Shown here one piece after another: positions 17,369-26,806 of a stretch of DNA of 64,000 nt. Source of the DNA: an uncultured Prevotellaceae bacterium (lineage in GTDB: Bacteria; Bacteroidota; Bacteroidia; Bacteroidales; Bacteroidaceae); assembly GCA_900321965.1 (NCBI GenBank), contig ONYA01000029.1, forward strand, positions 1-64,000, in the 5' to 3' direction. A program made the position numbers and the translations under genes. The first letter of the stretch is position 1, and each line of letters opens with the position of its first letter. The notes under the pieces were generated by a model. It worked only from the letters and a program-made list of their open reading frames with translations. It did not search any database and was not told the DNA's origin.

Positions 17369-18601
17369 ATGGTATTGAATTACATTTGGATAGCTTTTTT
17401 CCTCATTGCGTTTGTCATCGCATTGGTGAAACTGATTTTCTTCGGCGACTTCGACGTCTTTCCTGCTATGATGGACTCGACATTCGACACGTCGAAGACA
17501 GCGTTTGAAATCTCGCTCGGACTGACGGGCGTACTGGCCTTGTGGCTCGGCATCATGAAGATTGGCGAGCGTGGCGGCGTGGTCAACGTCCTGGCAAGAC
17601 TGCTAAGCCCCGTCTTCACACGGCTCTTCCCGGAGATTCCTAAGGGACATCCCGTCACGGGCAGTATCTTCATGAACATTGCGGCCAACATGCTGGGCCT
17701 CGACAATGCTGCCACACCCCTCGGCCTGAAGGCCATGGAGCAGATGCAGGAGCTGAACACGAAGAAGGACACGGCGTCGAACGCCATGATTATGTTCCTC
17801 GTGCTGAACACCAGCGGCCTGACCATCATCCCCGTCAGCATCCTCGTCTACCGCGCACAGATGGGCGCCGCCCAGCCCACCGACGTCTTCATCCCCATCC
17901 TGCTGGCTACGTTCTTCTCGACGCTGGCAGGCATCATCGTCACGTCGCTCTACCAGCGCATCAACCTCTTCAACCGCACACTGCTGCTGACACTCGGCGG
18001 CGCCTGTGCCCTGATAGCCGGCATCATCTGGGGTTTCTCGCAGCTGGAGGGCGAGATGATGAACCGCGTGAGCACCACCGTTGCCAACATCCTGCTGATG
18101 ACCATCATCATCGGCTTCATCCTCGCCGGTATGCGTAAGAAGGTCAACGTCTACGACGCCTTCATCGAGGGTGCCAAGGACGGCTTTACCACCGCCGTGC
18201 GCATCATTCCCTACCTCGTGGCCATCCTCGTCGGCATCGGCGTGTTCCGTGCCTCCGGCGCTATGGACATGCTCATCGGCGGCATCCAGTGGGGCGTCGA
18301 GCAGACGGGTATGAACAGCGACTTCGTGGGCGCTCTGCCAACGGCGCTGATGAAGCCCCTCTCGGGTAGCGGTGCCCGTGGCATGATGGTCGACGCCATG
18401 ACGACGTTCGGCGCCGACTCGTTCGTAGGCCGTCTGTCGTGTATCTTCCAAGGCTCTACCGACACGACGTTCTATATCCTCGCTGTCTACTTCGGCTCTG
18501 TCGGCATCCGCTACACGCGCCACGCCGTGGCCTGCGGCCTGTTAGCCGACCTCGCCGGCATCATCTCGGCAATCGCTATCTGCTATTTGTTCTTTGGATG
18601 A
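17369..18601 (+). CDS. Fused SpmA/SpmB-type nucleoside-recognition (Gate) membrane protein
   Basis: This 410-residue polytopic protein begins MVLNYIWIAFFLIAF. It contains two copies of the nucleoside-recognition domain, equivalent to spore maturation proteins A and B fused, including LGLDNAATPLGLKAM near residue 110 and the second-half GSGARGMMVDAM near 330. Non-sporulating Bacteroidetes keep this fusion; its substrate is unknown. I chose the ATG at 17369 over the in-frame TTG at 17357 because the TTG lies inside the -7 element and homologues start MxLNYIW. Confidence 0.88.
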   Translation: MVLNYIWIAFFLIAFVIALVKLIFFGDFDVFPAMMDSTFDTSKTAFEISLGLTGVLALWLGIMKIGERGGVVNVLARLLSPVFTRLFPEIPKGHPVTGSIFMNIAANMLGLDNAATPLGLKAMEQMQELNTKKDTASNAMIMFLVLNTSGLTIIPVSILVYRAQMGAAQPTDVFIPILLATFFSTLAGIIVTSLYQRINLFNRTLLLTLGGACALIAGIIWGFSQLEGEMMNRVSTTVANILLMTIIIGFILAGMRKKVNVYDAFIEGAKDGFTTAVRIIPYLVAILVGIGVFRASGAMDMLIGGIQWGVEQTGMNSDFVGALPTALMKPLSGSGARGMMVDAMTTFGADSFVGRLSCIFQGSTDTTFYILAVYFGSVGIRYTRHAVACGLLADLAGIISAIAICYLFFG

Positions 18602-18631
18602 TATAACGACAACTTTGACAACTCAAACAAC

Positions 18632-20083
18632 ATGGCAAACCTGAAATCTCTCGCCAAGGACACGGCCATCTACGGTCTCTCAAGCATTGTCGGACGGTTC
18701 CTGAACTACCTGCTGGTACCGCTCTATACACACTATATGCCGAAGGCTTCCGGCGACTACGGCATCAGCACCAACATCTATGCCTACACAGCACTGATGA
18801 TGGTGCTGCTGACCTTCGGCATGGAGACCACGCTCTTCCGCTTTGCCAACGACGAGCGATACAAGCCCGACACGGTCTTTTCCACAGCCTTTGCCACCGT
18901 CGGCACGCTGACAGCCATTTTCCTGCTGTCAATCTTCGGCTTCATCACCCCCATCAGCAGTGCCCTGGGCTATGCTGCCCATCCCGACTACCTGACGATG
19001 ATGGCTGTCGTCGTGGCACTCGACGCCCTGCAGGCTATGCCCTTCAGTTTCCTGCGCTATCAGAAGCGCGCCGTCCGTTTCGCGTCGCTCAAGTTGCTGT
19101 TCATCTTCCTGAATATCGGCCTGAACCTCGTCTACTTCGTCCTGTTAGGCAAGACGTCGGTGTTCTACGTATTCTTCATCAACCTGCTCTGCACGGGCTT
19201 CATCACGCTGTTCTTCCTGCCCGACCTGTTCCGCATCCACTGGCACTTCGACGGCCGGCTGCTGCGGCAGATGCTGAGTTACTCCTGGCCCATCCTCATT
19301 CTCGGCATTGCCGGCATCCTCAACCAGGTGGCCGACAAGATCATCTTCCCCCTCGTCTATCCCGACGCGGCCGAAGCCAACGTACAGCTGGGCATCTACG
19401 GCTCCTGTGTCAAGATAGCCATGATTATGGCGATGATCACGCAGGCCTTCCGCTACGCCTACGAGCCCATCGTCTTCGCCAAGAACAAGGATGCCGACAA
19501 GACCGAATACTACGCCGCCGCCATGAAGTATTTCCTCATCTTCACGCTCCTAGCCTTCCTCTGCGTCATTGGTTGGATGCCTGTGCTGCAGTATATCATC
19601 GGCGAGGACTACCGCGAGGGTCTCGGCGTGGTGCCCGTCGTGATGGTGGCCGAAATCATGATGGGTGTCTACTTCAACCTGTCGTTCTGGTATAAGCTCA
19701 TCGACAAGACCATCTACGGCGCATGGTTCTCACTGGCCGGCTGCGCCGTGCTCTTCGCCGTCAACGTCCTGCTCATCCCCAAGTACAGCTACTGGGCCTG
19801 CGCCTGGGGCGGTGTCGCGGGCTACAGCACGGCGATGGTGCTGAGCTATGTCGTGGGACAGATGAAGAACCCCATCCCCTACCCTATGAAGGACATCTGC
19901 TGCTATGTAGGTCTCGCCGCCGTCTTCACGGCCGTGATGTACACCGTTACCAACAGTCTGCCTGTGTGGGCACAGCTGCTGGGCAACACGCTGCTCATCG
20001 TCCTCTTCCTGGCCTTTGTCGTCAGGCGCGACCTGCCGCTGAGCAGTCTGCCCGTGATTGGCCGCCACTTCCGGAAGAAATAA
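18632..20083 (+). CDS. Wzx-like polysaccharide flippase
   Basis: This 483-residue protein has about 12-14 hydrophobic segments and starts with a basic amphipathic stretch followed by DTAIYGLSSIVGRFLNYLLV, typical of the polysaccharide transport/oligosaccharide flippase family. It would move a lipid-linked oligosaccharide across the inner membrane. No glycosyltransferase cluster surrounds it here; it stands alone between the SpmA/B-like gene and the CotH protein. Confidence 0.87.
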   Translation: MANLKSLAKDTAIYGLSSIVGRFLNYLLVPLYTHYMPKASGDYGISTNIYAYTALMMVLLTFGMETTLFRFANDERYKPDTVFSTAFATVGTLTAIFLLSIFGFITPISSALGYAAHPDYLTMMAVVVALDALQAMPFSFLRYQKRAVRFASLKLLFIFLNIGLNLVYFVLLGKTSVFYVFFINLLCTGFITLFFLPDLFRIHWHFDGRLLRQMLSYSWPILILGIAGILNQVADKIIFPLVYPDAAEANVQLGIYGSCVKIAMIMAMITQAFRYAYEPIVFAKNKDADKTEYYAAAMKYFLIFTLLAFLCVIGWMPVLQYIIGEDYREGLGVVPVVMVAEIMMGVYFNLSFWYKLIDKTIYGAWFSLAGCAVLFAVNVLLIPKYSYWACAWGGVAGYSTAMVLSYVVGQMKNPIPYPMKDICCYVGLAAVFTAVMYTVTNSLPVWAQLLGNTLLIVLFLAFVVRRDLPLSSLPVIGRHFRKK

Positions 20084-20109
20084 CCAATTAAAAACCAACA
20101 TTATCAACC

Positions 20110-23100
20110 ATGTGGACAAGCATCTTAAGCATTGCCATTGTCATCAATGAAGTTATGGCATCGAATGCAGGCTCAGTGATGAGCCCGGCCATTAACTTCG
20201 ACAGCTGGATTGAGCTATACAATCCTACCGAACAAGCTGTTAACCTCTCAGGAATGTATCTCAGCGACGACGGCGCCAACCTGAAGCGCTGGCAGATGCC
20301 GAACCACATCGGTACTATTCCGTCCAAGGGCTACCTCGTCGTGTGGATGGGTTCCAACGACCTCAAGAGCAATCAAGCCCCCTTCAAGCTCGACTGCGAC
20401 GGCGGCACCGTCTATCTGAGCGACAAGAGCGGCAGCCTTGTGACCAGCCAGGAGTACCCCGCCGCCATGAGCCGCACGTCGTGGGCTCGTAAGGCCGTCG
20501 ACAGCGAGGCATGGGGCTGGACGGCCGATGTAACGCCCGGCGCCAGTAATGCGACGGCCACTTTTGCTGACACGCGTCTCGACGCCCCTGTCGTCAACGT
20601 TGACAGCAAGCTCTTCACCAATACCCTCAACGTCAAGGTGAGCATTCCCAACGGTGCCACACTGATGTACACCACCGACGGCAGTCTGCCGACGGCACCG
20701 AAGTCCGAAGGCCAGACATCGCCGTGGAAGGAGTTTGTCGTCAACGGCGACAGCGAAGGTCCGGAGGCGGTGAGTCTCGTCAGCCGCAATGCCGGCGGCA
20801 GTGGCGACTCTTATGTCATTACCGACGGTGCGGGCGTCAACGGTTCTCGCGGCATCAAGATCCACGCCGTCCAGAACCCCACCAATCCCTGGGACGCACA
20901 ATTCTTCGTTTATACCCCCGACCACAAATGGCAACCGGGTGAGAAATACCGTTTCCGCATGATGGTGCGTGCCGACAAGAACGCCTACATCACCACACAG
21001 ACACACGGCCAACCCCACGACTACATCACAAACGACATCCTCGACGCCCATTACAACATCACCACCGAATGGCGGGAGATCAAATACGAGGGTGTCATCA
21101 CGGAGAGGCAATCAGGCTTCAAATATGACTGGTTTACAGGACAGACAAAGCCGGCAAGAATGCAGTCCATCGTCTTCAACCTGAACGAAGACCGTCAGGA
21201 GAACAACTTCTACTTCGACAACGTGTCGTGGGAGCTTGACACCTCGGGCGGCACCGTGGAAGAAGCCAGCAAGAAGAGCGAGGACGGACAGTTTACCATC
21301 TCGAACACCACGAACCTCACGCTGCGCCTGTTCAAGGACGGCTACCTGCCCAGCGTTCCCGTCACCCGCAGCTATATCAAGACCTCGAACCAGTATACCC
21401 TGCCCATCATCTCCATCGTCGGCGACCAGAAGTACTTCACCGATCCGAAAATCGGTTTCGACTGCGACGGCGACGGCACCAATGGTGCGGTTGCCGGCTA
21501 TACAGGCGGTCAGAAGAAAAACTATGCGCAGGACTGGGACCGCCCCGTAAACTTCTCATACATCAGCCCCGACGGCAAGATGCTCCACAATCAGGACGTC
21601 AACATCAAGGTGTCGGGCGGCTATACCCGTACACAGACTTACCGCTCGTTCAAGCTGAAGGCCGGCAAGGTGTTCGATGGTCAGAACCGCTTCGACTACC
21701 CGTTCTTCCCGCAGAAGCCCTATACGCGCAACAAGACGCTGCTCATACGCAACGGCGGCAACGACATGTGGCGTCACGACGCCCGTTTCATCGACGCTGC
21801 CTTAGAGACCGTCATCCAGCGTTCAGGCCTTGATGTCGACGTGCAGTCGTACGTGCCCGTCATAGAATATGTGAACGGCGAGCTGCGTGGCGTCTTCAAC
21901 CTGCGCGAGCCTAACAACGACGACTTCGCCTACGCCAACTGGGGCTACGACGACGAGGAGCTCGACGCCCTCGAGAACATGACGATAAAGAATGGCGACG
22001 ACGCGGCCATCAAGCGCATCTTCGAGTTAGGCAAGAACGCCACCAACGCCGCTGCCTACGACGAACTGAAGACGCTGCTCGACATTGACGAGTTCACCAA
22101 CTACATGGCCGTCACCTTCTACCTCTACAACGACGACTGGCCCGACAACAACATCAAGGCCTACCGCAGCCGCAACGACGGACGCTACCGTTTCGTCAGC
22201 TTCGACCTCGACTACGCCTTCAAGGGCTGCTGGGACTATAGTGGCGACAACCCCTTCACCACCTTTGAGAAGTTCAAGGACGATGCTTCTGCTCCGCGAA
22301 CAAGCTACAACAAGGACATCGTCAACCTGTTCCTGAACCTGCTGAAGAATGATGAGTACCGCCGCAAGTTCATCGACACCTACTGTATCGTTGGCGGCAG
22401 CGTCTTCGAGCCCACACGCACCGGTAAGATTGTCGACGAACTAGTGAACAACGTCAAGGGAATGTGTCAGCTGATGAAGAACATTGCCGGCCAGAGCTGG
22501 GGCAGCAATCTCGGCAGCGGACACAATGTAGAGAACTCTGCCAAGACCATCAAGAACAACATCAACAGCAGCCGCAGCGCCACGATGACCAACTACCTGA
22601 AGCAGTTCTCGCCCATGAAGCTCACGAGCGTCAGCCGTCAAACGGTCACGCTGAAGAGTAACCATACGGACGCCCACCTGTTCATCAATGGTATCGAAGT
22701 GCCTTACGCCGACTTCAACGGCCACCTCTTCGGCCCTGTCACCCTGCGCGCCGAGGCACCTGCCGGCTACCGCTTCAATGGTTGGAAGAACGGCAGCACC
22801 ATCGTCAGCACAGACACCGAAATGACGATGCCTACCGGCAGCAGCGTCAACCTCACCGCCACCTTCGACAAGCTCAGCGACGGGGAGAAGGCTGCTCAGG
22901 GTATCATGCCCGTCCGCATCAACGAGGTGAGTGCCGACGACGGCATCTACGTCAACGACTACTTCAAGCGCAAGGACTGGGTCGAGCTCTACAACACCAC
23001 CGACCAGCCGGTCAATGTCGAGGGTATGTACCTCAGCGACAAGCCGGAGGATCCGAAGAAGTACCAGATCAGCAAGGACAACAGCCAGGCTTCGACCACC

Positions 23101-23511
23101 ATCCCTGCCCACGGCTACCTCATCGTCTGGTGCGACAAGGAGAGTCCGCTCAACCAGCTCCACGCCTCGTTCAAGCTCGACAAGGACGGTGGCGAGATCG
23201 TACTGACGGCTGCCGACGAGTCGTGGGCCGACCACTTCGTCTATGCCGCCCACACGTCCGACCAGACCGTCGGCCGCTATCCTGACGGCAGCAGCCAGGT
23301 CTACGTCATGAACATGCCGACCATCGCCAAGAGCAACGTCTTCTCAAGCTACGCCGTCAACGTGGAACAGCCCGTCATTACAGGCATCAGCGACAGGCTG
23401 GCTGAGCGCGAAGACGCCGGACAGGTTTACGACCTAAAGGGTCAGGCCGTGCAAGGCCCCTTGGCACCCGGCATCTATATCAAGAATGGACGTAAGTTTA
23501 TCAAGAAGTAA
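20110..23511 (+). CDS. CotH-kinase-like surface protein with two lamin-tail domains (1133 aa)
   Basis: Domains in order: lamin-tail domain at about 10-110 (INEVMASN, WIELYNPT), a chitobiase-C-like segment with YTTDGSLPT near 197, a carbohydrate-binding-like beta domain at about 215-380, a CotH kinase-like domain at about 430-800 with KLKAG and the FDLDYAF active-site-type motif near 698, a Gly-rich bacterial repeat, a second lamin-tail domain at about 935-1080, and a C-terminal PGIYIKNGRKFIKK tail of the sorting type. The N-terminus is odd: only MWTSILSIAIV precedes the first domain, so the export signal is very short or lost. Confidence 0.82.
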   Translation: MWTSILSIAIVINEVMASNAGSVMSPAINFDSWIELYNPTEQAVNLSGMYLSDDGANLKRWQMPNHIGTIPSKGYLVVWMGSNDLKSNQAPFKLDCDGGTVYLSDKSGSLVTSQEYPAAMSRTSWARKAVDSEAWGWTADVTPGASNATATFADTRLDAPVVNVDSKLFTNTLNVKVSIPNGATLMYTTDGSLPTAPKSEGQTSPWKEFVVNGDSEGPEAVSLVSRNAGGSGDSYVITDGAGVNGSRGIKIHAVQNPTNPWDAQFFVYTPDHKWQPGEKYRFRMMVRADKNAYITTQTHGQPHDYITNDILDAHYNITTEWREIKYEGVITERQSGFKYDWFTGQTKPARMQSIVFNLNEDRQENNFYFDNVSWELDTSGGTVEEASKKSEDGQFTISNTTNLTLRLFKDGYLPSVPVTRSYIKTSNQYTLPIISIVGDQKYFTDPKIGFDCDGDGTNGAVAGYTGGQKKNYAQDWDRPVNFSYISPDGKMLHNQDVNIKVSGGYTRTQTYRSFKLKAGKVFDGQNRFDYPFFPQKPYTRNKTLLIRNGGNDMWRHDARFIDAALETVIQRSGLDVDVQSYVPVIEYVNGELRGVFNLREPNNDDFAYANWGYDDEELDALENMTIKNGDDAAIKRIFELGKNATNAAAYDELKTLLDIDEFTNYMAVTFYLYNDDWPDNNIKAYRSRNDGRYRFVSFDLDYAFKGCWDYSGDNPFTTFEKFKDDASAPRTSYNKDIVNLFLNLLKNDEYRRKFIDTYCIVGGSVFEPTRTGKIVDELVNNVKGMCQLMKNIAGQSWGSNLGSGHNVENSAKTIKNNINSSRSATMTNYLKQFSPMKLTSVSRQTVTLKSNHTDAHLFINGIEVPYADFNGHLFGPVTLRAEAPAGYRFNGWKNGSTIVSTDTEMTMPTGSSVNLTATFDKLSDGEKAAQGIMPVRINEVSADDGIYVNDYFKRKDWVELYNTTDQPVNVEGMYLSDKPEDPKKYQISKDNSQASTTIPAHGYLIVWCDKESPLNQLHASFKLDKDGGEIVLTAADESWADHFVYAAHTSDQTVGRYPDGSSQVYVMNMPTIAKSNVFSSYAVNVEQPVITGISDRLAEREDAGQVYDLKGQAVQGPLAPGIYIKNGRKFIKK

Positions 23512-23523
23512 TACATAAGATTT

Positions 23524-25611
23524 ATGAAAGTGAAACGTTTTTGTCTGACCCTTGCTTGCTTGGCAGCCCTTGGCGCTAAGGCCGACGAGGGCATGTGGAC
23601 ACTCTACAACCTGCCCAACGCCGTCTACGAACAGATGCGCGCGGAGGGTTACCAGCTGCCTTACAATCAGCTCTATCAGGCCGACGACGCCATCATGAAG
23701 GCCGTCGTCAACTTCTCAGGCTACTGCTCGGGCGTGGTCGTCTCGCCCGACGGACTGGTGTTCACCAACCACCACTGCGGCTTCGAGGCCATCCGCTCGC
23801 ACTCCACCGTCGAGCACGACTACATGATTGACGGCTTCTATGCCAAGTCGTTCGAAGAGGAACTGCCCAACAAGGATATGTTCGTATCGTTCATGGTAGA
23901 GCAGAAGGACGTCACCGATCAGATTCTGACGCCCGCCTTTGAGGCCATGAGCATATACGACCGTACGGCCTTCCTCGACAGCATCGAGAACGCCATGTCG
24001 AAGCAAGTCAAGGAGCAGGACTCCACCCTGCGCTTGGAGCTGAAGCCCTTCTACGAGGGCAACCGCTACTTTGCCACCACCTACCGCGACTTCCGCGACC
24101 TGCGACTGGTGTTTACCATCCCCAAGTCTATGGGTAAGTTCGGCGGCGAGACCGACAACTGGATGTGGCCGCGCCAGACGTGCGACTTCTCCGTCTTCCG
24201 CATCTATGCCGACCCGAAGACGGGCGGCCCGGCCGACTACTCAAAGGACAACGTGCCCTACCACCCCGAGCACTGGGCCCGCGTGTCGGACGAAGGCTAT
24301 CAGGAAGGCTCGTTCTCGATGACGATGGGCTACCCGGGCTCCACGTCACGCTACCTGTCGAGCTACGGCATCCGCGAGCGCTACGAGCAGAACGCCATCC
24401 GCGCCCAGGTGCGTGGTGTGAAGCAGGAGGTGATGAAGCGCCACATGGACGCCGCCGAGGCCGTCCGCATCAAGTACGACTCTAAATACGCCCAGAGCAG
24501 CAACTACTGGAAAAACTCCATCGGCATGAACAAATGTATCGATTCCATCGGGCTGATTGGCCAGAAACAGCAGTTCGAGGCCTTGCTACGCCAGTGGCAG
24601 GACTCCACCGGTTTGTTCAAGGGTCAACTCGACTTCCAGCAGCTGTCGCGGCTCTACGCCAAGCGTCTCGACGTGGCCAAGGCCATCCTCTACTTCAGCG
24701 AGACCTTCCGCCGCACCGACGAACTGTCTACGCGTGCCATGTTCGTACACAACGGCGCCGTTCCCGTGGGCCACGGCCGTCGCCAGCATATCAACATCAA
24801 GGACAACAGCGAGACGTGGGACTACGACACCGACCGCGAAATCCTCGGTACGCTGCTCAAGAACTACCGCGAGAAGGTGACTGGCACGAAGTACCTGCCA
24901 GAGTTCTATAAGACCATCGACGCCAAATTCGGCGGCGACTGTCAGGCTTACGCCAACTACCTCTACGCCAAGTCGCGCCTGATGAAGCCGTCTAAGAAAG
25001 GCTCGCGCCTGTACCCCAACAAGAAGTCATTCATGAAAGACCCGGGCGTAGCCTACGGTCTCGACCTGACCACCATCATGGACGACCTGCGCAAAGGCTA
25101 TATGCTGGTGAGCGACAGCATCGACGAGCAGGAGCGTGCCCTCTGTGCCGCCAAGCTGCGCATGGAGGAGGACTTGCCTCACTACAGCGACGCCAATTTC
25201 ACCATGCGTCTCAGCTACGGACAGGTGAAGGAGTACCGCTTAGGCTCATGGCGCTCGGGCTACCGCACCACCGCTCCGAGCATGGTGGCAAAGATGAAAA
25301 AGGGCGATTCCATCGAGGATTATAAGGTGCAGCCCGAGATGATCGACCTCATGCAGCAGGCTGGCGACATGCCCCTCTGCTTCCTCACCACCAACGACAT
25401 CACGGGCGGCAACAGCGGTTCGCCGATGTTCGACGGACAGAACCGCCTCATCGGTCTGGCCTTCGACGGCAACTGGGACTCACTGTCCTCCGACATCTTC
25501 TTCGACACCCAGCTGGCCCGCTGCATCGGCGTCGACATCCGCTACGTGCTCTTCATGATGGACAAGTGGGGCCATGCCGACCGTCTGCTGAAAGAGATTC
25601 ATGCGAAATAG
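23524..25611 (+). CDS. S46 dipeptidyl-peptidase, DPP7-type
   Basis: This 695-residue serine peptidase removes dipeptides from peptide N-termini in the periplasm. A signal peptide ends near AKA-20. The catalytic His is H84 in FTNHHCGFE, and the catalytic Ser is about 631 in GGNSGSPMF. The residue 18 positions after the Ser is Gly (FDGNW). In Porphyromonas DPP11 this position is Arg, which selects acidic P1 residues, while DPP7 has Gly and accepts hydrophobic P1. I therefore infer DPP7-like specificity. It ends 11 nt inside the next gene. Confidence 0.9.
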   Translation: MKVKRFCLTLACLAALGAKADEGMWTLYNLPNAVYEQMRAEGYQLPYNQLYQADDAIMKAVVNFSGYCSGVVVSPDGLVFTNHHCGFEAIRSHSTVEHDYMIDGFYAKSFEEELPNKDMFVSFMVEQKDVTDQILTPAFEAMSIYDRTAFLDSIENAMSKQVKEQDSTLRLELKPFYEGNRYFATTYRDFRDLRLVFTIPKSMGKFGGETDNWMWPRQTCDFSVFRIYADPKTGGPADYSKDNVPYHPEHWARVSDEGYQEGSFSMTMGYPGSTSRYLSSYGIRERYEQNAIRAQVRGVKQEVMKRHMDAAEAVRIKYDSKYAQSSNYWKNSIGMNKCIDSIGLIGQKQQFEALLRQWQDSTGLFKGQLDFQQLSRLYAKRLDVAKAILYFSETFRRTDELSTRAMFVHNGAVPVGHGRRQHINIKDNSETWDYDTDREILGTLLKNYREKVTGTKYLPEFYKTIDAKFGGDCQAYANYLYAKSRLMKPSKKGSRLYPNKKSFMKDPGVAYGLDLTTIMDDLRKGYMLVSDSIDEQERALCAAKLRMEEDLPHYSDANFTMRLSYGQVKEYRLGSWRSGYRTTAPSMVAKMKKGDSIEDYKVQPEMIDLMQQAGDMPLCFLTTNDITGGNSGSPMFDGQNRLIGLAFDGNWDSLSSDIFFDTQLARCIGVDIRYVLFMMDKWGHADRLLKEIHAK

Positions 25612-26776
25612 GACTGTCCTCGCTCTCACACTCTTACTGCTGAGCGTCGCCGGTGACGCTCAGCAGTATTACTATAAACTCAACTTCGACCTGTCGGCCA
25701 AGGATTTTGCCGACACACTGGCCATCGACGTCGAACAGGGGCGCGTCTACGTACCCGTCACCATCGGCGACGGCGTCTACCGTTTCTTGCTCGACACCGG
25801 CGCCGGCATGAGCGGCATCTACAGCGACGTACATATCGACGGCACCCGTCCGCAGGGACATATCACCTCGCACGACGCCAACGGTCAGACCTACGCCACG
25901 CCGGTGGTCTGTCTGCCGCCGGTACGCCTGGGACGGCTCACCCTCACCAACTACCGTGCCAACGTCGTCAGCCGCCCGCCGACAGCTAAGGGTGCCGACG
26001 GCATCTTAGGTTTCGACATCTTCAACAAGGGCATCGTCTGCAAGATTGACACGCGCCACCGGTGCCTCATCCTGACCGACCGCAAGAGGCTCTTCGACGA
26101 AGAGCCAGGCTACGAGGCGCGCTACCGCCTGCACAACCACGTGCCCTTCGTCACCCTCAGTCCCTTCGACCGCTACGAGGAGCCGGTACGCTTCGACACC
26201 GGCGACCGCTCGTTCTACGCCCTCTCACGCCTCAGCTACGACGCGGCGCTCAACGGTTCCCCCGTTGAGATACAGCATCAGGTGGAAGGCCACACGCACG
26301 GCAGTCTGCGCATCAGCCACTACGGCGCCGAGGCTACCGACGTCGTCACCGCCCTCTGTCTCGACGCCCTGCGCTGGGGCGACTACACCTTCAGCAACGT
26401 ACGCACGCTGACCACGCAGGGCCGCTCCACGATAGGCGCCGCCCTGCTCGCCTACGGCACGGTCATCATCAATCCCAAGCGCCGCCAGCTCGTCTTCCAA
26501 CCCTACGACGACGGACGGCTGACGGTGGTCGACAACCGCCTGCCCGACATCTACTACGTGCCGCTCCACGGCATGGCATCCGTAGGCCTCGTCTGGGAGG
26601 ACAGCGAACCCTACCGCCAGGGCTTCCGTCAGGGCGACGTCATCTTGCAGATCAACGACACCCCCATCCGCTCTTTTCGGCAGTTCACCACCTTCCCCTT
26701 CATCAAGGGCATGACCTACACCCTGACCATACGCGACCGGGAAGGGCGCGACAAACAGGTGCGACTTATCAAATAA
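25601..26776 (+). CDS. Retropepsin-like aspartyl protease with C-terminal PDZ domain
   Basis: This 391-residue protein has a signal peptide and an aspartyl protease half with FLLDTGAGMSG near residues 63-73 and ILGFDIFNKG near 135. A second DTG-like FDTGDRSFY lies near 200, and a PDZ domain with FRQGDVILQINDTPI occupies about 310-390. Its ATG overlaps the S46 peptidase stop by 11 nt, so the two extracytoplasmic peptidases are translationally coupled. Substrates are unknown. Confidence 0.82.
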   Translation: MRNRTVLALTLLLLSVAGDAQQYYYKLNFDLSAKDFADTLAIDVEQGRVYVPVTIGDGVYRFLLDTGAGMSGIYSDVHIDGTRPQGHITSHDANGQTYATPVVCLPPVRLGRLTLTNYRANVVSRPPTAKGADGILGFDIFNKGIVCKIDTRHRCLILTDRKRLFDEEPGYEARYRLHNHVPFVTLSPFDRYEEPVRFDTGDRSFYALSRLSYDAALNGSPVEIQHQVEGHTHGSLRISHYGAEATDVVTALCLDALRWGDYTFSNVRTLTTQGRSTIGAALLAYGTVIINPKRRQLVFQPYDDGRLTVVDNRLPDIYYVPLHGMASVGLVWEDSEPYRQGFRQGDVILQINDTPIRSFRQFTTFPFIKGMTYTLTIRDREGRDKQVRLIK

Positions 26777-26806
26777 ACGAGAGGCCACTGTAATGCGTAG
26801 CAGTCA

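Noticed and set aside
17603-18523. 306-residue minus-strand ORF opposite the SpmA/B-like gene
   Set aside because: It is an antisense shadow in GC-rich codons, with His/Asp/Glu-rich low-complexity sequence and no start signals. The same holds for the long antisense ORFs opposite topA, ribF, the LruC-type, CotH and DEAD-box genes.
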